Notes under the pieces: generated by a model
Seen by the model: the letters and a program-made list of their open reading frames with translations, nothing else
The model's database searches: none
Told to the model about the DNA's origin: nothing
Position numbers and translations under genes: made by a program
DNA from: CAYTBN01 sp964436045
GTDB taxonomy: Bacteria > Myxococcota_A > UBA796 > UBA9615 > CAYRNR01
Direction of reading: 5' to 3'
DNA length: 64,000 nucleotides
NCBI GenBank assembly: GCA_964436045.1
Contig: CAYTBN010000010.1
Coordinates: 89,030 to 153,029 of the forward strand
Shown here: one piece after another, positions 9,484 through 18,021 of the stretch
Position numbering within the stretch: position 1 is the first letter of the stretch
Layout: the number at the start of each line of letters is the position of its first letter

Positions 9484-10358
9484 GGCGTCCCTGTCGTCCG
9501 ATCCCGCAGGACCGGCGCCCCGTGGACGTTGCCCGGCGAGGGACTGGGCCGGCCCAGATCTGCGGGGTCCATCCCCGGAGCGTGGGCGGCGACAAAACCC
9601 TCCAGCCGCACCGCCAACTCGGCCTCGGTGAGCTGGGGCCCGTCGGTGCCGATCAGCAGCACGTTGCCGTCGTTGGGCGTTTCGATCCGGTACACCGTGG
9701 GGAAGGCCTCGCGGAAGGTCCGCGCCATCGCAGCCACCGTGTTGTTCTCCTCGGCCACCATGTTGGCGACCACCACCGCCCCGGGGGCCAGCTTGGCACG
9801 CAGCTCGGCGTAATAGTCCAGGGTGGTCAGGTGGTAAGGCGCGTCGCCGGCTCCATACGCGTCCAGGAGTACCAGATCGTACTCCCCTGGGCTCTCCCGG
9901 ACCCAGGCCCGGCCATCCATCACGTGGACCGGAAGGAGCAGGTCGAAGGGGAAGCCGAAGTACTGGAAGGCCACCGCCACCACCAGCGGATCGATCTCCA
10001 CCGAGTCGATGCGCATCGCCGGGTAGATCCCGTGCCAGAACCGGGTGGTCGAACCTCCGCCGAGCCCGATCACGAGCGCCCGGTCGGGCGCATCGAGCAG
10101 CGCCATCCCGAATCCCGTCCGCGGGATGTACTCCAGCACCGGGATGTCCGGACGCGCCAGATCGAGCACGGTCTGGTCGTCGCCGGTCAGCGAGCCGAAC
10201 CGCAAGAACCGCTGCCCCCCCTCGTCCACCACCACCACGCGCTCGAAGGGTGAGACCTCGTCGTACAGCAGGCCCGGGATCTCCTGGGCCGCGGCCGGGT
10301 AGGACTGGAGGGAGAGCAGGACGAGAAGCAGGGCTCGAAGCGGTCTTGGGGCTCGCAT
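9480..10358 (-). CDS. Spermidine-synthase-like protein with N-terminal signal sequence
   Basis: A 292-residue Rossmann-fold protein of the spermidine synthase/PABMT superfamily: VIGLGGGSTTRFW (about 96-108), the acidic residue in IDSVEIDP, and YDLVLLDAYGAG. The N-terminus (1-24, ending PAAAQ) looks like a cleavable signal peptide, which is odd for an enzyme of a cytosolic nucleotide-linked substrate. The start at 10358 gives the first Met before this segment; the next downstream Met would remove the signal. The gene precedes the rRNA methyltransferase with TTGA overlap and follows sfsA by 38 bp. True polyamine synthesis is unproven; many such homologues have unknown substrates. Confidence 0.82.
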   Translation of the reverse strand: MRAPRPLRALLLVLLSLQSYPAAAQEIPGLLYDEVSPFERVVVVDEGGQRFLRFGSLTGDDQTVLDLARPDIPVLEYIPRTGFGMALLDAPDRALVIGLGGGSTTRFWHGIYPAMRIDSVEIDPLVVAVAFQYFGFPFDLLLPVHVMDGRAWVRESPGEYDLVLLDAYGAGDAPYHLTTLDYYAELRAKLAPGAVVVANMVAEENNTVAAMARTFREAFPTVYRIETPNDGNVLLIGTDGPQLTEAELAVRLEGFVAAHAPGMDPADLGRPSPSPGNVHGAPVLRDRTTGTP

Positions 10359-10396
10359 GGGCGCAGGATAGGCCAGCCCGCGGCCGACGCAAAGAC

Positions 10397-11119
10397 TCAG
10401 GGGTCGAGCAGCACCACGGGCAGCCGCCGCTCGATCACCGCCTCCTCGGGGCTCACCCGCACCCGGTAGGCCAGGATCTCGACGCCTGCGGAGTGGGCCT
10501 CGCGCAAGGTCTCGCCGTAGGTCGGGTCGATGGTGTCGGCGGGTCGCACCTGCTCGGCGTCTCCCCGGGCGGTGTGGAAGACCAGCACCCCCCGTCCGCC
10601 CGTCGCCACCACCGCCATCAGCTCGCGGAGGTGGCGGGTGCCGCGGGTCGTGACTGCGTCGGGAAAACGCGCCACTCCGGGCTCGTCGTCCTGCAACAGG
10701 GTGACGTTCTTGACCTCCACGTAGGTGTCGGGCCGATCCGCGCCGGTCAGCAACAGGTCGATGCGGCTTCGTTCGCCGTAGGGCACCTCGGGCCGGATGG
10801 TGTCGTACCCCGCCAGCTCCGGGATCCAGCCGAGCTCGATCCCCTCGCGCACGACCCGGTTGGGCAGCACGGTGTTGACCAGCGCAGGCACCGACCCGTC
10901 CCCCGCGTACGCCACCTCCCAGGTCCATTTCAGCTTGCGCTTCGGGTTGTTCGCCGGCGAGACCAGCGCGCGGTTGCCGGGGATCGCCACGGTCTTCATC
11001 GATCCCGAGTTGGGGCAGTGCGCCGTCACCTCCCGCCCGTCGTCCAGGCGGACGTCGGCCAGGAATCGTTTGTAGCGGCGGATCAGGACACCCTGGACCA
11101 GCGGAGTGGCGAAACGCAT
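10397..11119 (-). CDS. sfsA: SfsA family DNA/RNA nuclease (sugar fermentation stimulation protein homologue)
   Basis: A 240-residue protein matching SfsA in length and motifs: HCPNSGSMKT near the N-terminus, the restriction-fold core SRIDLLLT with YVEVKNVTL, and FPDAVTTRGTRHLREL. SfsA was named for maltose metabolism and is now regarded as a nuclease-fold protein; its physiological role is unclear. The ATG at 11119 is chosen because the conserved N-terminus (MRFATPLVQGVLIRRYKRF) begins there, although an upstream start in the same frame exists. Confidence 0.93.
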   Translation of the reverse strand: MRFATPLVQGVLIRRYKRFLADVRLDDGREVTAHCPNSGSMKTVAIPGNRALVSPANNPKRKLKWTWEVAYAGDGSVPALVNTVLPNRVVREGIELGWIPELAGYDTIRPEVPYGERSRIDLLLTGADRPDTYVEVKNVTLLQDDEPGVARFPDAVTTRGTRHLRELMAVVATGGRGVLVFHTARGDAEQVRPADTIDPTYGETLREAHSAGVEILAYRVRVSPEEAVIERRLPVVLLDP

Positions 11120-11196
11120 GGATCCGGGGTAGCACGTCGCGCGGACACTCTCCACTCTCCCGCGCTGGTACACGGGCCCCCGAGGAGGGATCTCGA

Positions 11197-11853
11197 ATGC
11201 AGCGACGCTACGCCTGGACCTTTTTCGTGACCCTGGCGCTCTGTGGCTGCCCGACCACCGAGAATCCCGGAGGAGACGACCCCGAGGACTGGGGTTGCGA
11301 CACCGAGCAGATCGACCTCGGCACCGACGAGATTTCCTCGCTGGGGTACGCCCCGGCCGATGTCGTCGCGCTGGTCGAGGGGAGCTTCGCCGACGAGATC
11401 GTCTGGTGGGACGACACCCTCTCGGCCATCGAGCTGGAGTTCGAGTACCGGGGCGACGCCTGGGTCATCGAGAAGACCCCGTGGGGGATCGAGAACGGCC
11501 CCGACGACCTGCTGGACTGGTGTGTCTCGTCGTTGGTGATCGGGGTCGAACTGGCCGTGACCACCGCCGACGGCCGGCTCGACGTGGACATGGTGCACTC
11601 GGTGGCGTCGTCGTCTTCGACGAGGCCCCAGCTCCGGGCGTTCCCCACCGCCGGCCTCAACTCTCCGGACGGGGACGGCACCTTCGTGCTGGATCCCGAG
11701 GAGTGGGACGAGATCGGCACGGGTCTGTACGTGACCTTCGACGCCGGGGGAACCACCGGCGAGATCGACGAGTACGGCGCCAAGCTCGACGTTCAGGAGA
11801 ACCCCATCGAGCAGACGTGGGAGACCGTGGCGACCTGGCCCCCTGCGGGGTAG
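11197..11853 (+). CDS. Hypothetical lipoprotein
   Basis: A 218-residue predicted lipoprotein. The signal peptide ends at lipobox ALCGC, so the mature N-terminus is near residue 18. The mature part is acidic and carries two further Cys (in WGCDT and DWCVSS) that could form a disulfide. A strong GGAGGGA precedes the ATG. I recognise no domain. It is monocistronic, divergent from sfsA, and followed at once by a CTCGGN hexamer array. Confidence 0.8.
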   Translation: MQRRYAWTFFVTLALCGCPTTENPGGDDPEDWGCDTEQIDLGTDEISSLGYAPADVVALVEGSFADEIVWWDDTLSAIELEFEYRGDAWVIEKTPWGIENGPDDLLDWCVSSLVIGVELAVTTADGRLDVDMVHSVASSSSTRPQLRAFPTAGLNSPDGDGTFVLDPEEWDEIGTGLYVTFDAGGTTGEIDEYGAKLDVQENPIEQTWETVATWPPAG

Positions 11854-11856
11854 GGG

Positions 11857-11892
11857 CTCGGTCTCGGCCTCGGCCTCGGCCTCGGCCTCGGC
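11857..11892 (+). repeat. CTCGGN hexanucleotide tandem array (6 units)
   Basis: Six consecutive hexamers, CTCGGT then five CTCGGC, starting four bases after the stop of the preceding lipoprotein gene. The same hexamer family recurs between other genes at 17771-17854, 19389-19418 and 22629-22676. Function unknown. Confidence 0.9.
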
Positions 11893-12041
11893 CCCCACGA
11901 CTCCGTGTCGTTCGCCTCGACATCCACGACCAGCGTCTGCACCGGCGGGATCTGCTCGCCGCCAACCCTTGCAGACAGCCGCGATCCGCCCCTCGCTGTG
12001 CTATAGTCCGCCGCTACCTGGCGCGGTAGGTTGCCGCGCAG

Positions 12042-13019
12042 ATGGGCGAGGCGATGGCGAGATACGAGTCGATCTGTGACGTGGTCGGACGGACACCGGT
12101 GGTCCGGCTGTCCTCCATCGGTGCGGACCTGCGCTGCAACCTGTGGGCGAAGTGCGAGTTCCTCAATCCGGGCGGCTCGCTCAAGGACCGCATCGGCGTG
12201 CGGATGCTGTTCGAGGCCGAGAAGAGTGGCCGTATCAAGCCCGGCGACACCCTGATCGAGCCCACCTCGGGCAACACCGGCATCGGACTGGCCCTGGCGG
12301 CGGCGGTGCGCGGCTACAAGATGATCATCACCCTGCCCGAGAAGATGAGCTTCGAGAAGCAGGTGGTCCTCGAGGCGCTGGGCGCCGAGATCGTCCGCAC
12401 GCCGACGATGGCGGCCTGGGATTCGGACGAGAGCCACATCGGCGTGGCCAAGCGCCTCGAGCGCGAGCTGCCCAACGCCCACATCCTCGACCAGTACTCC
12501 AACGACGACAATCCGGACGCCCACTACCACGGCACCGCCGGCGAGATCCTCGAGGACTTCGGCACCGATCTTTCGATGGTCGTGATCGGTACCGGCACTG
12601 GCGGCACGGTGACCGGCGTGTCGCGACGCCTCAAGGAGTCGATCCCGGACATCACGGTCGTCGGCGCCGACCCCTACGGCTCGATCCTGCGGCCCGGCGA
12701 CACGGACATCCACTCCTACGAGGTCGAGGGGGTCGGTTACGACTTCATCCCCGACGTGCTCGACCGGCCGGTGGTCGATCGCTGGATCAAGACCGCCGAT
12801 CCCGAGTCCTTCCGCATGGCCCGCCGCCTGATCCAGGAGGAGGGGTTGCTGGCGGGCGGTTCGTCGGGCGCCGCGGTCTGGGCGGCGACCCAGGCCGCCG
12901 CCGAACTCGACGAGGGGCAGAACTGCGTGGTGGTGCTGGCCGACGGCATCCGCAACTACATGACCAAGTTCCTCCGCGACGATTGGATGCAAGAACGGGG
13001 CTACTTGAACGAGGATTGA
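12042..13019 (+). CDS. cbs: Cystathionine beta-synthase, catalytic core only
   Basis: A 325-residue fold-type II PLP enzyme. The PLP lysine is K48 in GGSLKDRIG, with PTSGNTGIGLAL for substrate binding and GTGTGGTVTG for the phosphate cup. The sequence is much closer in pattern to cystathionine beta-synthase than to O-acetylserine sulfhydrylase, notably YEVEGVGYDFIPDVLDR and the C-terminal NYMTKFLRDDWM. The N-terminal haem region and C-terminal Bateman (CBS-pair) domains of animal enzymes are absent. It should condense serine and homocysteine to cystathionine, and the next gene, 2 bp away, is a cystathionine lyase/synthase. An in-frame ATG at 12054 is an alternative start. A TATAGT -10-like hexamer is at 12002-12007. 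Confidence 0.9.
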   Translation: MGEAMARYESICDVVGRTPVVRLSSIGADLRCNLWAKCEFLNPGGSLKDRIGVRMLFEAEKSGRIKPGDTLIEPTSGNTGIGLALAAAVRGYKMIITLPEKMSFEKQVVLEALGAEIVRTPTMAAWDSDESHIGVAKRLERELPNAHILDQYSNDDNPDAHYHGTAGEILEDFGTDLSMVVIGTGTGGTVTGVSRRLKESIPDITVVGADPYGSILRPGDTDIHSYEVEGVGYDFIPDVLDRPVVDRWIKTADPESFRMARRLIQEEGLLAGGSSGAAVWAATQAAAELDEGQNCVVVLADGIRNYMTKFLRDDWMQERGYLNED

Positions 13020-13021
13020 CG

Positions 13022-14164
13022 ATGAAGTTCGATACCAAGGTCGTGCGAGCCGGCATCGAGCCGGATCCGGGCACCGGGGCCATCGTGCCCCCCATCTTCC
13101 AGTCCGCCACCTTCGTGTTACCCGAGGTAGGGGTGGACACGGGCTTCGACTACACCCGGTCGACCAACCCATCGCGCCATGTGCTCGAGCAGAACCTCGC
13201 CGCGCTGGAGAACGGCAATCGTGGGGCTGCGTTCTCGTCGGGTATGTCCGCGGTGGACGCGGTGCTGCGCTACTTCTCGGCGGGCGACCACGTGGTGAGC
13301 AGCGATGACGTCTACGGCGGTGTGTCGCGGCTGTTCAACAAGATCCTGACCCGCTTCGGGATGGAGTTCACCTTCGTCAACTCGTCGGACCCGGACGCGG
13401 TCAGGGCGGCGATGCGGCCCAACACCAAGCTGTTGTGGGTCGAGACGCCCACCAACCCGCTGCTCAAGGTCACCGATCTCTCGGCCATGTCCGAGATCGC
13501 CAGGGCCCACGGCTGCCTGTTCGGCGTCGACACCACCTTCGCCACGCCCGCGCTGCTGCAGCCCTTCGACTTCGGCGCCGACATCGTGATGCACTCGACC
13601 ACCAAGTACATCAGCGGCCACAACCAGATCATCGGCGGCGCGGTGGTCACCCGCGACGAGGAGCTGGGCGAGCACTTCCACTACATGCAGAAGTCCATCG
13701 GAGCGGTGCCGAGTCCCTTCGACTGCTGGCTGACCCTGATGGGGATCAAGACCTTGTCCCTGCGGATGGAGCGCCACAGCGCCAACGCCATGCGGGTCGC
13801 CGAGTTCCTCGAGGCCCACGACAAGGTGGAACGCGTCAGCTACCCCGGGCTGCCGAGCCACCCGGGGCACGCCATCGCCGCGCGCCAGATGAAGGCGTTC
13901 TCCGGGATGGTCTCCTTCGAGATCGAGGGCGGCAGCCCGGCGGCCGTCGCGTTGCTCAACGGCGTCGAGCTCGCGCGGCTGGCCGAGAGCCTGGGCGCGG
14001 TCGAGACGATGATCACCCACCCGGCGACCATGACCCATGCCGAGGTGCCCGAGCAGGATCGATACGCCCGCGGGCTGTCCGACGGGCTGGTCCGGCTGTC
14101 GGTGGGCATCGAGGACGTGGAGGACATCATCACCGACCTGGAGCAGGCGCTCCACAACTGCTGA
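13022..14164 (+). CDS. Cystathionine gamma-lyase/gamma-synthase (Cys/Met metabolism PLP enzyme)
   Basis: A 380-residue fold-type I PLP enzyme of the Cys/Met family. The PLP Schiff-base lysine is K195 in HSTTKYISGH. The cofactor Asp is in GVDTTFATP, YTRSTNPSR is near the N-terminus, and the C-terminus has RLSVGIEDVEDII. It is directly downstream of cystathionine beta-synthase, which argues for cystathionine gamma-lyase in reverse transsulfuration (cystathionine to cysteine). Gamma-synthase or another gamma-elimination specificity cannot be excluded from sequence alone. Confidence 0.9.
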   Translation: MKFDTKVVRAGIEPDPGTGAIVPPIFQSATFVLPEVGVDTGFDYTRSTNPSRHVLEQNLAALENGNRGAAFSSGMSAVDAVLRYFSAGDHVVSSDDVYGGVSRLFNKILTRFGMEFTFVNSSDPDAVRAAMRPNTKLLWVETPTNPLLKVTDLSAMSEIARAHGCLFGVDTTFATPALLQPFDFGADIVMHSTTKYISGHNQIIGGAVVTRDEELGEHFHYMQKSIGAVPSPFDCWLTLMGIKTLSLRMERHSANAMRVAEFLEAHDKVERVSYPGLPSHPGHAIAARQMKAFSGMVSFEIEGGSPAAVALLNGVELARLAESLGAVETMITHPATMTHAEVPEQDRYARGLSDGLVRLSVGIEDVEDIITDLEQALHNC

Positions 14165-14221
14165 CCCCAGGGGCGCCGCCCCGCCACCGGGGCACCGCCC
14201 GCCGCGAGAGGGGCACGCCCC

Positions 14222-15589
14222 ATGCCCACCCCGGTCCGATTCCTCAGCACCAACGGCCAGGTCGAGGGCTACGGCCTGGGCCGGGCCCTGCTCGCCGGCA
14301 TGGCCCCGGACCGCGGCCTGTTCATGCCCGAGCGGATCCCCACCTTCGGCGACGGCGAGTTGGCCGCCCTGGTCGGCAAGCGCTACCCGGAGGTCGCCTT
14401 CCACGTACTCTCCCGCTTCGCAGCCGGGGAGTTCGGCGACGACGAGCTTCGCGCCGTCTGCGAGGACGCCTACGACTTCGCGGTGCCGGTCGAGCGCATC
14501 GTCGACGCCCACCACGTGCTGCGACTGGACCTGGGACCGACCGCGTCGTTCAAGGACTTCGCCGCGCGGATGATGGGGCGGCTGCTGGGCCGTCTGGTCC
14601 GCCGCCAGGGCGGATCGCTGGTGATCCTGACGGCCACCTCGGGGGACACGGGCAGCGCGGTGGCCCAGGCGTTCCACGGGGTGCCGGGCATCTCGATGGT
14701 GGTGCTGTTCCCCATCGACGAGGTCTCGGACCGTCAGCGCAAGCAGATGACCACCGTCGGCGGCAACGTGACCACCTACGCCGTCGACGGCAAGTTCGAC
14801 GATTGCCAGGCGATGGTCAAGAGGGCGTTCTCCGACCCGGACATGGGCCACATCCCCCTGTCGTCGGCCAACTCGATCAACATCGGCCGGCTGCTGCCGC
14901 AATCGGTGTACTACACCTACGCCTACCTTCAACTGGCCGACGTCGCCGCTCGCCAGCCGGTCACCTTCGCGGTGCCCTGCGGCAACTTCGGCAACCTGAT
15001 GGGCGGGCTGCTGGCGCGAGAGATGGGCCTGCCGGTCGAACGCTTCGTGGTGGCCACCAACGCCAACGATGTGGTGCCGATCTTCTTCGACACCAGCCGC
15101 TACGACAAGATCGAGCCTTCCAGGATCTGCATCTCCAACGCGATGAACGTCGGCCACCCCTCCAACCTCGCCCGGCTGGTGCACCTCTACGGCGGCCACC
15201 TGGACGAGATGGGCGTGCTGCACCGGGTGCCGGACATGGAGGCGATCCGCCGGGACCTGTGGGCCGTCTCGGTGGACGACGCCGAGACCCGCAGGACCAT
15301 CGCCGACGCCTGGAACGACCACAGGGCGATGCTGGAGCCCCACGGAGCGGTGGGCTGGGCCGGGCTGATCCGCTACCGCGACTCGGGCGAGCTGGCGGCG
15401 GACGACCTTGCCGTCAGCCTGGAGACGGCACATCCCGCCAAGTTCCCGGACGAGCTGCTCACCCAGATCGGCGTCGATCCCGTGCTACCTCCGTCCCTCG
15501 CCGGGCTGGGGGTCCTGCCCGAGACCTACGGCAACCTGGCCGTGGACTATCCTGCCTTTCGCAACGAGCTGCTGCGCCTGTTCGGATAG
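14222..15589 (+). CDS. thrC: Threonine synthase
   Basis: A 455-residue PLP enzyme converting O-phosphohomoserine to threonine. The N-terminal STNGQVEGYGLGRALL and DRGLFMPE segments, PLP lysine K111 in TASFKDFAARMMG, and LTATSGDTGSAVA are characteristic. The length fits the long-form threonine synthase. It lies 57 bp after the cystathionine lyase gene and 12 bp before the phosphoglycerate-mutase-like gene that may supply its substrate. Confidence 0.95.
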   Translation: MPTPVRFLSTNGQVEGYGLGRALLAGMAPDRGLFMPERIPTFGDGELAALVGKRYPEVAFHVLSRFAAGEFGDDELRAVCEDAYDFAVPVERIVDAHHVLRLDLGPTASFKDFAARMMGRLLGRLVRRQGGSLVILTATSGDTGSAVAQAFHGVPGISMVVLFPIDEVSDRQRKQMTTVGGNVTTYAVDGKFDDCQAMVKRAFSDPDMGHIPLSSANSINIGRLLPQSVYYTYAYLQLADVAARQPVTFAVPCGNFGNLMGGLLAREMGLPVERFVVATNANDVVPIFFDTSRYDKIEPSRICISNAMNVGHPSNLARLVHLYGGHLDEMGVLHRVPDMEAIRRDLWAVSVDDAETRRTIADAWNDHRAMLEPHGAVGWAGLIRYRDSGELAADDLAVSLETAHPAKFPDELLTQIGVDPVLPPSLAGLGVLPETYGNLAVDYPAFRNELLRLFG

Positions 15590-15601
15590 CCTGGAGTCCC
15601 C

Positions 15602-16831
15602 ATGACCGACCCCGTCAAGTACGTGATCCTGCTGGTGGACGGCTCCGCCGACTTCCCCGTCGAACGGATGGGTGGGCTGACACCGCTGGCCGTCGCGAGA
15701 AAACCGCGGATCGACGCGCTGGCGGCAGCCGGGCGCTGCGGGACGCTGGCGACCGTGCCTGCGGGTATGACGCCGGACAGCGCCGTGGCCAACCTGGCCG
15801 TGCTGGGCTACGACCCCCAGACCAGCTACCAGGGGCGGGGCGTGCTGGAGGCGGCCAGCCTGGGGGTCGAGCTGGGCGACCGCGACGTGGCCATGCGCTG
15901 CAACCTGATCGGTATCGCGGACGAGGCCATCGCCGACCACTCGGCGGGGCACATCTCGACTGCCGAGGCGCGGGAGCTGTTCGAGATGCTCGACGCCGAG
16001 CTGGGCGGGGAGGGTGTCGAGTTCCACCGGGGGGTCAGCTACCGCCACTTGCTGGTGCTGCGGGGCGGTCGTTTCTCGCCCGAGCTGCACTGCTGGCCGC
16101 CCCACGACCACGTGGGTCGTTCGCTGGCCGAGTCGCGGATCACGGCCACCGATCCGGCGGCCGAGGAGACCGCGGCGCTGCTCGACCGGTTGGTAGAGGC
16201 CTCGCGACCGCTGCTCGCAGCCCACCCGGTCAACGTCGCCCGTCGCGAGGCCGGCAAACGTGAAGCCGGCATCATCTGGCCCTGGGCTCCGGGGCGCAGG
16301 CCGACCATGTCCACCCTTGAGGAACGCTTCGGCATCCGCGGCGCGGTGATCTCGGCGGTGGACCTGATCCACGGACTGGGCTGCCATGCCGGGATGACCT
16401 CGATGGAGGTCGAGGGGGCCACCGGCCTGTTCGACACCAACTACGAGGGCAAGGCCCGCGCCGCGCTGTACGCCCTGGAGAACCACGATCTGGTCTACGT
16501 CCACGTCGAGGGACCCGACGAGGCGGGCCACGCCCGCGACCTGGGGCTGAAGATCCACTGCATCGAGTCCATCGACCGCCGGTTGCTGGCACCCCTGCTC
16601 GACGGGCTCGCGCAGCGTGGCGTCGACCCGGTCGTCGCCGTGCTGCCCGACCACCTGACCCCAGTGGAACGGGGGAACCACGTGGGTGATCCCGTACCCG
16701 TGCTGATCCGCGATCCGGCGCACCCGGCCGACGGAGTCCAGCGCTTCGACGAGCGATCGGTCCGGGGCGGCGATCTGGGCCAGATGGTGGTCGTCGACTT
16801 CATCGAGACCCTGCTGTGGCGCCAGCGCTGA
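15602..16831 (+). CDS. Archaeal-type phosphoglycerate mutase homologue, probable homoserine kinase
   Basis: A 409-residue alkaline-phosphatase-superfamily protein of the archaeal-type cofactor-independent phosphoglycerate mutase group. Visible are the N-terminal metal Asp (D13 in LVDGSAD), the phosphoacceptor Ser (S60 in MTPDSAVAN), YQGRG, and late metal ligands in VEGPDEAGH and LPDH. A branch of this family beside thrC has been proposed as a non-orthologous homoserine kinase (TIGR02535-type), and here the gene follows thrC by 12 bp. No GHMP-type homoserine kinase is seen in the window. Kinase function is inferred from context; glycolytic mutase activity is the alternative. Confidence 0.82.
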   Translation: MTDPVKYVILLVDGSADFPVERMGGLTPLAVARKPRIDALAAAGRCGTLATVPAGMTPDSAVANLAVLGYDPQTSYQGRGVLEAASLGVELGDRDVAMRCNLIGIADEAIADHSAGHISTAEARELFEMLDAELGGEGVEFHRGVSYRHLLVLRGGRFSPELHCWPPHDHVGRSLAESRITATDPAAEETAALLDRLVEASRPLLAAHPVNVARREAGKREAGIIWPWAPGRRPTMSTLEERFGIRGAVISAVDLIHGLGCHAGMTSMEVEGATGLFDTNYEGKARAALYALENHDLVYVHVEGPDEAGHARDLGLKIHCIESIDRRLLAPLLDGLAQRGVDPVVAVLPDHLTPVERGNHVGDPVPVLIRDPAHPADGVQRFDERSVRGGDLGQMVVVDFIETLLWRQR

Positions 16832-16884
16832 CCTCGCACGGAATGCGCCTGCGGCGTACTCTGTAGGGAGTCCGGGAGGCGCGC

Positions 16885-17760
16885 ATGTATCTGGCCTGTT
16901 CCGCGTGCAAGCTGCAGTACGACGTTTCGAGCTACAACGAGGGCACCCGCGTCCGCTGCAAGTGCGGCGAGGTGCTCACCGTGCCCAGCCAGCAGGTCAA
17001 GTCGATCTGCTGCGCCACCTGCGGTGCGTCGGTGCCCACCAACTCAACCCAGTGTCCCTACTGCAAGGGTGCGGTGCGCCGGGCGGTCTGCCCCAGCTGC
17101 TTCCGCGGGCTGCGGGAGGACGCCAAGTTCTGTGACAGCTGCGGCGAGGCGATCCGGCCCCAGCTGATCAAGCCCCCCGAGGCCACCGATCGCGACTGTC
17201 CCCGCTGCGAGGGCTCGCTGTTCCACGTGCAGATGGAGGGCTACGCCGTCGACCAATGTGGCGGCTGCGCCGGGCTCTGGATCGACGCCCCGACGGTCGA
17301 GGCGATCATGCGCGACTCGCCCAAGGCGGTCGAGACCGGGATCGCGCCGGACCTGGCCACTGGCAGCAGCGACCAGGCGGCGATCCTCACCGGCGAGTTC
17401 AAGGGCCGCGCCTACGTGCCCTGCCCCCACTGCAGCAAGATCATGACGCCCCAGAACTACGCCCGCTACTCGGGGATCATCGTCGACGTCTGCAAGGACC
17501 ACGGCATCTGGTTCGACGCTGGCGAGCTCAACCGGATCCTGGAGTTCGTCGCCCGGGGCGGCCTGGTCAAGGCCCGCGTCAAGGAGGCCGAGCGCGCCAA
17601 GGACGACGCCCGCGCCGCCCGGATCGACGCCCAGACCGCGTCCATCCAGTCCCGCGCCACCGCCCACACCGCCACCGGCTACCCGATGCAGAGCACGCCG
17701 GGGCAGGGGCTGTTCCTGGAGGCGGTGGTCGAGGGGCTGTTCGGGTTGTTCAAGAAATAG
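16885..17760 (+). CDS. Multi zinc-ribbon protein (zf-TFIIB domains)
   Basis: A 291-residue Cys-rich protein with no enzyme motifs. It starts with an MJ0042-like finger (CSACKLQYDV...RCKCGEVL), then two CxxC ribbons (CCATCGAS...CPYCKG; CPSCF...CDSCGE). Two zf-TFIIB ribbons follow (CPRCEGSLF...CGGCAGLWID and CPHCSKIM...CKDHGIWFDAGELNRIL). The C-terminus is charged and Ala-rich, then ends in a hydrophobic helix. Proteins with paired zf-TFIIB domains are common in this lineage but have no assigned function. A regulatory or metal-handling role would be a guess. Confidence 0.85.
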   Translation: MYLACSACKLQYDVSSYNEGTRVRCKCGEVLTVPSQQVKSICCATCGASVPTNSTQCPYCKGAVRRAVCPSCFRGLREDAKFCDSCGEAIRPQLIKPPEATDRDCPRCEGSLFHVQMEGYAVDQCGGCAGLWIDAPTVEAIMRDSPKAVETGIAPDLATGSSDQAAILTGEFKGRAYVPCPHCSKIMTPQNYARYSGIIVDVCKDHGIWFDAGELNRILEFVARGGLVKARVKEAERAKDDARAARIDAQTASIQSRATAHTATGYPMQSTPGQGLFLEAVVEGLFGLFKK

Positions 17761-17770
17761 GTCCGGTTCC

Positions 17771-17854
17771 GAGTCCGAGCCCGAGTCCGAGTCCGAGCCG
17801 GTGTGCCGGACCACCGAGTCCGAGTCCGAGTCCGAGACCGAATCCGAGTCCGAG
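17771..17854 (-). repeat. CTCGGN hexamer array, inverted orientation (two blocks)
   Basis: On the + strand this reads GAGTCC-type units at 17771-17800 and 17816-17854, which is CTCGGA/CTCGGN on the - strand. The blocks are separated by a segment containing CCGGTGTGCCGG. The 20 bases at 17793-17812 recur as an exact inverted copy at 19297-19316, beyond the next gene. Confidence 0.85.
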
Positions 17855-17881
17855 TGTCGATCTGCCTCCCAGGCCGGGTGC

Positions 17882-17904
17882 CACGGCCAGCTGGTCTGGC
17901 CGTG
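17882..17904. other. Perfect hairpin, 9-bp stem with CTGGT loop
   Basis: CACGGCCAG pairs perfectly with CTGGCCGTG around a five-base loop. It lies downstream of the zinc-ribbon gene. There is no T-tract, so it is not a canonical Rho-independent terminator. A related CAGCTGGTCYGGCCGTG sequence occurs after the next gene, near 19197. Confidence 0.7.
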
Positions 17905-18021
17905 CTACTCCCGAGCATCGAGTCCATCCCGGCGGCTCTTCCGACCCGGTGGTGAAGGCCCGAACCACGGGACCCACCACCCGGATGGTATCCTCGAGAT
18001 GCCACGTGGGGAGGTGGGACC

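Noticed and set aside
14165..14221. GC-rich inverted repeat between the cystathionine lyase and thrC as a terminator
   Set aside because: No T-tract follows and the genes appear to be co-oriented parts of one unit. More likely just GC-rich spacer.
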